From positions 2,108,001 to 2,172,000 of the forward strand of contig NZ_CP039393.1 in assembly GCF_004803695.1 (NCBI RefSeq): DNA of 64,000 nt. Direction: 5' to 3'. The first letter of the stretch is position 1; every line of letters starts with the position of its first letter. Below, one piece after another: positions 1 to 5,230 of the stretch. Below the pieces are notes generated by a model. It saw nothing but the letters and a program-made list of their open reading frames with translations, did no database searches and was not told the DNA's origin. The DNA comes from Muribaculum gordoncarteri (GTDB lineage: Bacteria > Bacteroidota > Bacteroidia > Bacteroidales > Muribaculaceae). The position numbers and the translations under genes were made by a program.

Positions 1-537
1 ATCGATTCCGTCATAGCTATTGTCAGGAATCAAAGAGTTCAGGACTGACCTCTTTATCAACCCTTCTCTCCGGTAGTAACTCAAATATTTCTCAACATAC
101 GAATTATATTGTTCGGGCGCAGACAAGATGTTGTCAACGAGTCCGGCAACATACTTCTCGATTTTTGAGAATATTTCGGCGAGTTCATCCTCATAGAAAC
201 AATGGCGGGAATTACAATCCTCCTTGTCACAAAATACATGGTGGTCATAAGTGTCTCCGGTGATATAGAGATAATGGCGATTCTTATAGGTTGATACCGA
301 CAACCTATACCACTCCCATCTTTTACCCTTGACCTCAAACCAAAGACTTCTCCTCTCATCATCGCCCATAGGAGCCAGACGACTCATCGAGCCATGTATG
401 CTGCGTATGATATCGGCACACTTCCCCGAAACGACGGTCACATCAAGACCGCGACTGTCGGGGAGGTAGAGGATGTCTGACTGAGTCAGAGCATTCTGGC
501 GATATAATTTCTTTTGATCATTAAACTTCATTTTCAT
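1..537 (-). CDS. Hypothetical protein, C-terminus cut by window edge
   Basis: An open frame of 179 codons reads from ATG at 537 to the window edge without a stop, so the protein continues outside the window. A second in-frame ATG is at 531. The protein is hydrophilic, with Cys and His clustered in the middle (YDHHVFCDKEDCNSRHCF), which could bind a metal, followed by an acidic/aromatic helical stretch. I see no signal peptide or membrane segment. The family is not recognised. It is transcribed away from the hipBST-like operon, and no clean Bacteroidetes promoter is seen in front of it, but a hairpin lies in the presumed 5' leader. The reading frame is sure; the function is unknown. Confidence 0.7.
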   Translation of the reverse strand, partial: MKMKFNDQKKLYRQNALTQSDILYLPDSRGLDVTVVSGKCADIIRSIHGSMSRLAPMGDDERRSLWFEVKGKRWEWYRLSVSTYKNRHYLYITGDTYDHHVFCDKEDCNSRHCFYEDELAEIFSKIEKYVAGLVDNILSAPEQYNSYVEKYLSYYRREGLIKRSVLNSLIPDNSYDGID

Positions 538-557
538 TCGGGTTATGCGTCCTAAGA

Positions 558-593
558 CGCGATTATTGAAATGTGCGTCCGCAGCTAATCGCG
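558..593. promoter_or_regulatory. Inverted repeat upstream of the first gene
   Basis: CGCGATTA at 558-565 is repeated inverted as TAATCGCG at 586-593, 20-56 nt upstream of the start at 537. It could be an operator or a 5'-leader hairpin. No function can be assigned from sequence alone. Confidence 0.4.
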
Positions 594-620
594 ACGGAGA
601 AGGTTATATCGGTTTGGACA

Positions 621-671
621 CAAAAAAACGACTGTCGGGAAGCTTGGTAAGGACTTTCCGACAGTCGTTAT
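621..671 (-). terminator. Intrinsic terminator of small transcript A
   Basis: A perfect 12-bp stem (628-639 with 659-670), extendable to 15 bp with one G-T pair, is followed on the minus strand by seven T (623-629). This is a strong rho-independent terminator for the minus-strand transcript starting near 870. Confidence 0.85.
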
Positions 672-695
672 ATCTCAGTAGTCTGTATTTGTAGA

Positions 696-854
696 CTAAC
701 TTATGTCAGTTGGGTTACTGAAACGAAACGGTCGGACAGCTCCGCAATATGATGTGCCTGTTGTTGACGGCATAAGCACACATGCATTGCGTTCAAAGCC
801 TTTTAAGCTTTGAATACCTTTGATGATTAGTATGTTGCAATGCTGTCTTGCCAT
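696..854 (-). CDS. Possible 52-aa small protein in transcript A
   Basis: This frame occupies most of transcript A. ATG at 854 is the first start codon that lies downstream of the predicted transcription start, and it follows an A-rich leader. The peptide has a short hydrophobic/basic N-terminal part (CNILIIKGIQSLKGFERN) and a polar C-terminus, without a signal peptide or known domain. Coding status is uncertain: the frame could be fortuitous within an sRNA. Ribosome profiling or conservation of the frame would decide. Confidence 0.35.
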   Translation of the reverse strand: MARQHCNILIIKGIQSLKGFERNACVLMPSTTGTSYCGAVRPFRFSNPTDIS

Positions 855-875
855 TTGTCTCTTTTTTTGTGGCCG

Positions 876-907
876 CAAAGTTAATACTTTTTCACAAATC
901 CACCAAA
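876..907 (-). promoter_or_regulatory. Promoter of small transcript A
   Basis: On the minus strand, TTTG (907-904), 20 nt, then TAACTTTG (883-876): an exact match to the Bacteroidetes housekeeping promoter with optimal spacing. Confidence 0.8.
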
Positions 908-928
908 AAAATTTTTCACAAGCGACAG

Positions 929-948
929 AAGTATGATATACTATACTT
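929..948. promoter_or_regulatory. HipB-type operator O1
   Basis: AAGTAT-N8-ATACTT palindrome. The same palindrome recurs at 990-1009, 61 bp away, just ahead of the hipB-like promoter. The 8-nt spacer is the same as in the known E. coli HipB operator (TATCC-N8-GGATA), although the half-site differs. Confidence 0.65.
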
Positions 949-989
949 TATTCGACCAATTTCAATACCAACTATAACAGAATGGTCGA

Positions 990-1009
990 AAGTATGATTT
1001 ATTATACTT
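990..1009. promoter_or_regulatory. HipB-type operator O2
   Basis: Second AAGTAT-N8-ATACTT palindrome. It ends 4 bp before the -33 TTTG of the operon promoter, so a dimer bound here would block RNA polymerase. Together with O1 it suggests cooperative autorepression by the HTH protein encoded just downstream. Confidence 0.65.
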
Positions 1010-1012
1010 TCA

Positions 1013-1044
1013 TTTGGCAGTTTCAGAAATTCTCCTTATTTTTG
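1013..1044 (+). promoter_or_regulatory. Promoter of the hipBST-like operon
   Basis: TTTG (1013-1016), 20 nt, TATTTTTG (1037-1044). Transcription should begin near 1050. This excludes the upstream in-frame ATG codons at 982 and 997 and fixes the first gene's start at 1069. Confidence 0.75.
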
Positions 1045-1068
1045 CGAAAAAGTTTATTATGTCAGACT

Positions 1069-1269
1069 ATGAAACTGATGGATATAATGAAACAGCGTAG
1101 GGAAACGCTTTCCCTCACCCAACAGGATCTTGCTGAAATGTCGCAAGTGGGTCTTGCTACAATCAAGGATATTGAGCGTGGCAAGGGTAATCCTGCACTT
1201 AGCACCGTGAAGAAAATTCTTGATGTTCTTGGCATTGAGATTGAATATCGTATAAGGCACACCGTATGA
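1069..1269 (+). CDS. hipB: HipB-like XRE-family antitoxin/repressor
   Basis: A 66-aa protein made almost entirely of one XRE helix-turn-helix (TQQDLAEMSQVGLATIKDIE). It is the DNA-binding antitoxin subunit of HipA-type systems and probably represses its own operon through the two AAGTAT-N8-ATACTT sites upstream. The start at 1069 is preferred over 982 because a consensus promoter (1013-1044) lies inside the longer frame. Its stop overlaps the start of the next gene by 4 nt (ATGA), indicating translational coupling. A lone HTH module with the kinase and small subdomain on separate genes is the HipBST arrangement. Assignment as HipB-like is confident; the exact partner interactions are inferred from family. 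Confidence 0.85.
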   Translation: MKLMDIMKQRRETLSLTQQDLAEMSQVGLATIKDIERGKGNPALSTVKKILDVLGIEIEYRIRHTV

Positions 1270-1595
1270 AACAGCTTGAAGTATATTTCAATGAAATAAA
1301 AGCCGGCATATTGACGGAGAAGCATCCGGGAATCGGATATTCTTTCCAATATTGTAAAGATTATCTTGACTCTCCCATGCCCCCGATTTCTGCGACGCTA
1401 CCCAAAAGAACAGATGCTTTTTATTCTGAGTACTTGTTTCCTTTCTTCTCTAATATGATTCCGGAGGGAGCAAACCGCCGTGTGATTTGCCGCTCGTTGA
1501 AAATTGATGAACAGGATTTTTTCGGACTGCTTGAAGCGATGGCCGACAGAGATTTTATAGGAGCCGTTAATGTAAGGAGGATTACCAATGATTGA
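1266..1595 (+). CDS. hipS: HipS-like protein (HipA N-terminal subdomain)
   Basis: A 109-aa protein that matches the isolated N-terminal subdomain of HipA kinases (Couple_hipA), including the FPFFSNMIPEG stretch. In canonical HipA this domain is fused to the kinase; here it is a separate gene overlapping the next by 8 nt. In the described E. coli O127 HipBST system the equivalent protein HipS is the actual antitoxin of the HipT kinase. It overlaps the hipB-like gene by 4 nt and the kinase gene by 8 nt, so all three are translationally coupled. The division is a real gene boundary rather than a frameshift, since each piece has its own start and the three-gene order is that of known HipBST loci. 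The role as antitoxin is inferred from family. Confidence 0.8.
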   Translation: MKQLEVYFNEIKAGILTEKHPGIGYSFQYCKDYLDSPMPPISATLPKRTDAFYSEYLFPFFSNMIPEGANRRVICRSLKIDEQDFFGLLEAMADRDFIGAVNVRRITND

Positions 1596-2592
1596 AATAA
1601 AGAACTGTCCTTCTTCTCTTGCTGAGGGATTTAACACTTATAGCCCGAAATACGCCAAATTACTATTTGGTAAAACAAAAGTGAATCCGGTACTTGGATT
1701 TGACATTGACGAGTTCCGGAATGTCGGCGAGATTGCGGATGCCATGCACCGCATATCGGTTTCAGGCGTTCAGGAAAAATTTCCGGCTATTATAAATGCA
1801 GATGCAATCAATATAGCAGGCGACAATGAGCGTTCTACGCATATATTGAAACCCGCGCCCTGGGACAAGACTCTTCGTGACCGCAAGATGATTCCTGCCA
1901 ACGAACATCTTACTATGCAGATTGCCTCACAGATTTACGGAATACAGACCGCAGCAAATGGTCTTTGTTTTACGCCCAAAGGACAACCGGTATATATTAC
2001 ACGCCGTTTCGACATCCTCCCCGACGGGTCAAAACTCCCGATGGAAGATTTCGCCTCGATAATAGGCAAGAATGAACAGACCGCCGGACTCCAGTTCAAA
2101 TACAACGGTTGCTATGAGGATATTGCCAAAGCGATTAGGGCAAATGTCGCCGCGTGGATGGTTGATATGGAGAGATTCTTTGAACTCGTGGTTTTCAATT
2201 ACATTTATGCGAATGGCGATGATCACCTTAAAAATTTCTCGTTGATTCTGAATGGGCACGATTACCGTCTGGCTCCTGCTTACGATCTAATCAATACAAG
2301 TTTACATGTCAATGGCGATGACTTCGGTCTTGACAGCGGACTGTCATCTGATATAGAAAAGAGCGACGTTTACGATAGAACCGGTCATCCCTGCCGTCTG
2401 GATTTTGAGAAATTCGGAGACAAAATTGGCCTGGTAAAAAAACGTATTGATAGAATCCTAAACAAATACACCGCTTTACCAGAAGGTGCAAAGCGACTTG
2501 TTGACCATAGTTTTCTCACCGACAAACTGAAACGCAATTATGTCCGCATCGTAAACGAGCGAATAAACCGTTTCAACAGATTTTCAGAATAA
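1588..2592 (+). CDS. hipT: HipT-like serine/threonine kinase toxin
   Basis: A 334-aa HipA-fold kinase without the N-terminal subdomain. Visible motifs are a glycine-rich loop RISVSGVQEK with Ser57 and Ser59 (the SxS autophosphorylation motif of HipT kinases), the ATP-binding lysine in THILKP (Lys88), the catalytic NGDDHLKN motif (209-216, Asp211) and the metal-binding Asp233 in APAYDL. Known HipT phosphorylates tryptophanyl-tRNA synthetase and blocks translation; the target here is not visible from sequence. All catalytic residues are present, so the toxin should be active. It is the third gene of a coupled operon and is followed 22 nt later by a DUF6155 gene in the same direction. Confidence 0.85.
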   Translation: MIEIKNCPSSLAEGFNTYSPKYAKLLFGKTKVNPVLGFDIDEFRNVGEIADAMHRISVSGVQEKFPAIINADAINIAGDNERSTHILKPAPWDKTLRDRKMIPANEHLTMQIASQIYGIQTAANGLCFTPKGQPVYITRRFDILPDGSKLPMEDFASIIGKNEQTAGLQFKYNGCYEDIAKAIRANVAAWMVDMERFFELVVFNYIYANGDDHLKNFSLILNGHDYRLAPAYDLINTSLHVNGDDFGLDSGLSSDIEKSDVYDRTGHPCRLDFEKFGDKIGLVKKRIDRILNKYTALPEGAKRLVDHSFLTDKLKRNYVRIVNERINRFNRFSE

Positions 2593-2614
2593 TATCAATT
2601 TAGCCCATACAAAA

Positions 2615-3133
2615 ATGTCAAAAGCAAAACTAAAAAAATATATGTCGGCTCTATCAAAAGAACAGGTTGTCGATATTATGTTCCAGTTATACGATGCGAG
2701 CAAGGAAGCGAACGCATGGCTTGAGTTTTATATGGAACCCAATAGCGATGCCGAGCTTGAAAAATACAAGAAGGCAATACGCAACCAATTCTTTGGCCGC
2801 AATGACTGGCCTAAAGATCCGAGTTTCAGAGAATGCAATAAACTGATAACCTCATTCAAGAAACTTGTACCTGCCCCACATGCCATTGCCGACCTGATGC
2901 TCTACTATGTGGAACAAGGATGCAGCTTGACTGCACAATTTGGCGATTACGACAATCCGTTTTATACCGCTCTTGAAAACAATTTCAACAAAGCGGTCAA
3001 ATTCATATCTTCCAACGGACTGATGCCCGAATACTCGCCACGCATGAAAAAGATGATTAAGTCTGTGGAGTGTTGTGGATATGGCTTTCCAGATACATTG
3101 TGGGACATCTACTACGAATACGCAGAGGATTGA
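2615..3133 (+). CDS. DUF6155 family protein, possible fourth operon member
   Basis: A 172-aa soluble protein of the DUF6155 type, rich in charged and aromatic residues. The N-terminus MSKAKLKKYMSALSKEQ and the C-terminal segment with paired Cys (VECCGYGFPD) fit the family as I know it. No catalytic motif or membrane segment is evident. It starts 22 nt after the hipT-like gene in the same direction, with no promoter or terminator between, so it is probably co-transcribed. Whether it belongs to the toxin-antitoxin system or is a passenger cannot be told from one locus. Confidence 0.65.
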   Translation: MSKAKLKKYMSALSKEQVVDIMFQLYDASKEANAWLEFYMEPNSDAELEKYKKAIRNQFFGRNDWPKDPSFRECNKLITSFKKLVPAPHAIADLMLYYVEQGCSLTAQFGDYDNPFYTALENNFNKAVKFISSNGLMPEYSPRMKKMIKSVECCGYGFPDTLWDIYYEYAED

Positions 3134-3181
3134 TTAAATTCTTTTTAAGGCCTGGATTCTTCAATTGAGTAGAACGAGAGT

Positions 3182-3233
3182 TACACTTTTTCAAACGAAT
3201 AACCGAGGGATTGCTACACTTTTTCAAACGAAT
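3182..3233. repeat. Tandem 19-bp direct repeat
   Basis: TACACTTTTTCAAACGAAT occurs at 3182-3200 and again at 3215-3233 (33-bp period). It may be a remnant of an IS end or a protein-binding site. AAACGAAT also appears at 5159-5166. Confidence 0.5.
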
Positions 3234-3256
3234 CGATAATGACCTCGTATCGGCCG

Positions 3257-3288
3257 TTTGCACATCTTAGTTAAAACAGCTATATTTG
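3257..3288 (+). promoter_or_regulatory. Promoter of candidate structured RNA
   Basis: TTTG (3257-3260), 20 nt, TATATTTG (3281-3288): a full consensus Bacteroidetes promoter. No convincing coding frame follows it, which points to an RNA gene. Confidence 0.75.
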
Positions 3289-3291
3289 CGG

Positions 3292-3430
3292 GTACAAAAA
3301 CACAGGCCTGGGAGGGTCTGAAAATGCGATTTTCAGAAGGTAAAAACAGAGCATTTTCGGGCTTTTGTATCCGAAGGATTGCAAACCGTTGAGCGACAGA
3401 ATGTTCTACGCACTGCGTCGGCAAATAGAC
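3292..3430 (+). ncRNA. Candidate structured RNA (6S/Bacteroidales-1-like?)
   Basis: An RNA should begin near 3293 from the consensus promoter. The 5' end (3290-3299) can pair with 3363-3372, giving a 10-bp closing stem with one G-U. Inside, 3318-3324 can pair either with 3330-3336 (CTGAAAA/TTTTCAG) or, extended to 10 bp, with GCATTTTCGG at 3351-3360, so two exclusive folds exist. A rod with internal loops and alternative pairing recalls 6S RNA and the Bacteroidales-1 motif, but I cannot verify the family without a covariance search. The 3' end is uncertain; a hairpin at 3467-3499 is a possible distal end. Confidence 0.5.
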
Positions 3431-3466
3431 AACATCTGGTTATCAACAACTTACCCATTACAAGTA

Positions 3467-3499
3467 ACAAAAATAACATCATTTTTGATGCATTTTTGT
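3467..3499 (+). terminator. Hairpin, possible 3' end of the structured RNA
   Basis: ACAAAAAT (3467-3474) pairs with ATTTTTGT (3492-3499), with an inner CATCA/TGATG stem. The T-rich right arm could serve as an imperfect terminator. A weak call. Confidence 0.35.
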
Positions 3500-3652
3500 T
3501 GCGCTGGTTGTTGCTGATTTTGGAAGAGTTTTTCTGGGCAAGAAAAAAAATCTAATATTTAATGCTAAACATAGTTTTCATCCAAATTTAAGTATCTCAC
3601 GCTTGTAAAAGTACAATTTACAGTGCTTTTACTTGTGATTATCGACATTTTC

Positions 3653-3735
3653 GGCATAAGCATAGGCATAAGCATAGGCATAAACATAAACATAAACATA
3701 AACATAAGCATAGGCACAAACACAAGCACAAATAT
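3653..3735. repeat. Degenerate hexanucleotide repeat array
   Basis: About 14 copies of a CATAAR/CATAGG-type hexamer (GCATAA, GCATAG, ACATAA), decaying to CACAAR at the right end. It is non-coding and lies about 110 bp before the tRNA cluster. It is a microsatellite-like tract likely to vary in copy number between strains. Confidence 0.8.
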
Positions 3736-3849
3736 CCGAAAGCACATAAAAATTTGAGAAATTTTTTCACTACGCAAATAGGCTGCATTCAGCATGTATA
3801 ACTTTGCAGTGTCAATCTTCAGCTCATTGATTGAAGGAAGATAAACAAA

Positions 3850-3937
3850 GGAAGCATGGGTGAGCGGTCGAAACCAGCCCTCTGCTAAGGGGCCGAGCCT
3901 CTTTAAGGCTCCGAAAGTTCGAATCTTTCTGCTTCCG
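3850..3937 (+). tRNA. tRNA-Ser(GCT)
   Basis: The acceptor stem GGAAGCA pairs with TGCTTCC. The anticodon stem GCCCT/GGGGC encloses loop CTGCTAA with anticodon GCT. A long class II variable arm (GAGCC...GGCTC) and T-arm GAAAG-TTCGAAT-CTTTC identify a serine tRNA reading AGC/AGU. No encoded CCA. Confidence 0.9.
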
Positions 3938-3944
3938 CATCCAT

Positions 3945-4017
3945 GGACACTTGGCAGACATGGTGTATGCGCAGGACTGAAAATCCTGAGAATGTGGTTC
4001 GAGTCCACAAGTGTCCA
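3945..4017 (+). tRNA. tRNA-Phe(GAA), unusual D-arm
   Basis: Acceptor GGACACT/AGTGTCC, anticodon stem CAGGA/TCCTG with loop CTGAAAA (anticodon GAA), and T-arm TGTGG-TTCGAGT-CCACA. The D-arm (GCA...TGC, only 3 bp) lacks the common TAGCTCAG sequence and resembles class II D-arms, yet the variable loop is short. It may be a diverged or mobile-element-derived tRNA-Phe. No encoded CCA. Confidence 0.8.
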
Positions 4018-4026
4018 CGAATATAT

Positions 4027-4099
4027 GCAGGTATAGCTCAGTTGGTAGAGCGTCGGTCTCCAAAACCGAAAGTCGAGGGTTCAAGTCCTTCTGCCTGTG
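4027..4099 (+). tRNA. tRNA-Trp(CCA)
   Basis: Acceptor GCAGGTA/TGCCTGT, canonical TAGCTCAGTTGGTAGAGC D-arm, anticodon stem TCGGT/ACCGA with loop CTCCAAA (anticodon CCA), and T-arm GAGGG-TTCAAGT-CCTTC. The discriminator G4099 is followed by an encoded CCA. Confidence 0.92.
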
Positions 4100-4150
4100 C
4101 CAATATACTACAATGCGTAGCAATCACCGATTCAAAATCACTTAATGATT

Positions 4151-4190
4151 AAGGCTTCCGTAGGACCCTAAAAGTGTTCACGGAAGCCTT
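4151..4190. terminator. Bidirectional terminator after the tRNA cluster
   Basis: An 11-bp perfect stem, AAGGCTTCCGT (4151-4161) with ACGGAAGCCTT (4180-4190), is followed by CTTTATT on the plus strand. It can end the tRNA transcript and, on the other strand, the WYL-type gene whose stop begins at 4193. Confidence 0.8.
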
Positions 4191-4192
4191 CT

Positions 4193-4606
4193 TTATTGAT
4201 ATATCAACAGTATCTTTAGCCGTTCGCCAACCTGTTCCAGAATATCACCCATATCCTCTATGGAAGCATCTCCTTTTTGATGTATCATTCTAATGGCCTT
4301 AGCTACGAGCTCATACGTTTCTTCGATTATCGGGGATTCGGTTATAGAGTAATCAGAATCCTCATATCGGTAATACTTGTTGTCATACACCTCTATCGGG
4401 GCATTGTAGCCCAATTTGTCTGATCGCATCACTTGAATGTCAGCCTGAACGGTTCTCACTGAAACGCCTCCGGTTATACCCTCCATTTCGTAAAGGGCTT
4501 CCGAGCAAGCTTCGACAAGATCATCCAAAGTCCATCTCCGATACTTGTTTCTCAAGCATCGGTCGATTGTTTTGTATCTTAATAACGCATTCTTGTTTAT
4601 TGGCAT
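4193..4606 (-). CDS. Truncated WYL-type transcriptional regulator
   Basis: A 137-aa protein matching the N-terminal winged-HTH half of Bacteroidales WYL-domain regulators (start MPINKNALLRYKTIDRCLR, then RRWTLDDLVEACSEAL and SVRTVQADIQVMRSDKLGY). Full family members are about 300 aa and carry a C-terminal WYL ligand-binding domain, absent here. The frame stops right at the terminator stem after the tRNA cluster, so the C-terminal half was probably lost by recombination next to the tRNAs. The start at 4606 (MPIN) matches the family better than the ATG at 4624. It could be a DNA-binding-only regulator or a decaying gene. Confidence 0.7.
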   Translation of the reverse strand: MPINKNALLRYKTIDRCLRNKYRRWTLDDLVEACSEALYEMEGITGGVSVRTVQADIQVMRSDKLGYNAPIEVYDNKYYRYEDSDYSITESPIIEETYELVAKAIRMIHQKGDASIEDMGDILEQVGERLKILLIYQ

Positions 4607-4690
4607 GGTAATTATAAAATTCAATCATATATGAAAATTTTTACGTTGTGCCATGCCGTGACAATAAGGAGCATGTGGCCATGACAGGGC

Positions 4691-4724
4691 ACAAAAAAAT
4701 CGGAAAGCTTTCAGAGCTTCCCGA
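4691..4724 (-). terminator. Terminator of small transcript B
   Basis: The stem TCGGAAAGCT (4700-4709) with AGCTTCCCGA (4715-4724) has one mismatch and is followed on the minus strand by seven T. Its arms resemble those of the terminator of transcript A. Confidence 0.75.
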
Positions 4725-4929
4725 CTATCTCCTTATCGTCTAATGCATTGTCAGACTTCAGATGCAACTGCAATATCGCCGAAACCGCCCCTCAAGCAAG
4801 CTATAAAAGCCCTTAAATCGAAAGCTATAGCAACTTACGCTGCAGCTGCTGTAGCTACGGCGGCGCCAACTTGACGATATGTTATGTTGCAACATCGGCA
4901 TTATTTGAATTTTATTTTTCAGAATTTGG
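4691..4929 (-). ncRNA. Small independent transcript B (sRNA or small-protein mRNA)
   Basis: A unit of about 240 nt with a consensus promoter at 4933-4964 and a terminator at 4691-4724. It contains a 47-codon frame from ATG 4901 to 4758 (MPMLQHNISSSWRRRSYSS, rich in Ser, Arg and Cys), whose composition looks unlike an ordinary protein. Near the start it shares TTGCAACATA with transcript A. Like A, it is an isolated minus-strand unit in front of an accessory operon. It is more likely a regulatory RNA than an mRNA, but a small protein cannot be excluded. Confidence 0.55.
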
Positions 4930-4932
4930 ATG

Positions 4933-4964
4933 CAAAGTTAACGGTTTTTCAGCGCTACGACAAA
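4933..4964 (-). promoter_or_regulatory. Promoter of small transcript B
   Basis: On the minus strand, TTTG (4964-4961), 20 nt, TAACTTTG (4940-4933). The -7 box and spacing are identical to those of transcript A. Confidence 0.8.
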
Positions 4965-4981
4965 TCCCAAGCTGAAATCAA

Positions 4982-5048
4982 TGACAAAATTATAATCAAG
5001 CTACGCATCCTATCTGCGTAGCCTATTGAAAGTTTCAATATTTTGTCA
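4982..5048. promoter_or_regulatory. Nested palindromes upstream of the DUF6236 gene
   Basis: Three perfect inverted repeats are nested: outer TGACAAAAT (4982-4990) with ATTTTGTCA (5040-5048), GCTACGCA (5000-5007) with TGCGTAGC (5015-5022), and ATTGAAA-G-TTTCAAT (5025-5039). They could fold as a branched RNA or serve as binding sites. The rest of 5049-5230 holds one more inverted pair (AAACGAAT 5159-5166, ATTCGTTT 5181-5188) and no gene. Confidence 0.55.
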
Positions 5049-5230
5049 CAATTCCTCCAAGACAATCCTGATGGAAATTGTTCCATCAATCCTCAAAATT
5101 TATAGCCCAAAGAAATTTCTTTATGACAGAAAGCAACAACATGAAGCGGTTTTATGTTAAACGAATAGACAAGTTCATATATTCGTTTTCTACGAATGAT
5201 TCTGAGCACAACTAATAATCAAAACAAGAA

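Larger units (their letters stand above)
621..871 (-). ncRNA. Small independent transcript A (sRNA or small-protein mRNA)
   Basis: A complete small transcription unit of about 250 nt. It has a consensus promoter at 876-907, a start expected near 870, and a strong terminator at 621-671. It contains one 52-codon frame (854 down to 696), starting MARQHCNILIIKG and preceded by an A-rich leader (AAAAAAAGAGACAA) typical of Bacteroidetes translation starts. The longer frame starting at 878 is not usable because that ATG lies inside the -7 box. It could encode a small protein or act as a regulatory RNA. A second unit of the same architecture lies at 4691-4929, and each precedes a HipA-type operon. 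Confidence 0.6.

Noticed and set aside
982-1068. Upstream ATG extending the first HTH protein by 29 residues
   Set aside because: A full consensus promoter (1013-1044) lies inside this extension, so the ATG at 982 cannot be on the mRNA.
3440-3450. TTATCAACA resembling a DnaA box near 3440
   Set aside because: A single imperfect match with no cluster of boxes and no dnaA or dnaN nearby; no support for an origin.
3651-3737. Regular repeats that might be a CRISPR array
   Set aside because: The unit is a 6-bp degenerate microsatellite with no unique spacers, and no cas genes are present.
3565-4123. Minus-strand open frames with repetitive Met/Phe/Leu sequence and across the tRNAs
   Set aside because: They are translations of the hexamer array and of three tRNA genes read antisense; no start signals or composition typical of genes.
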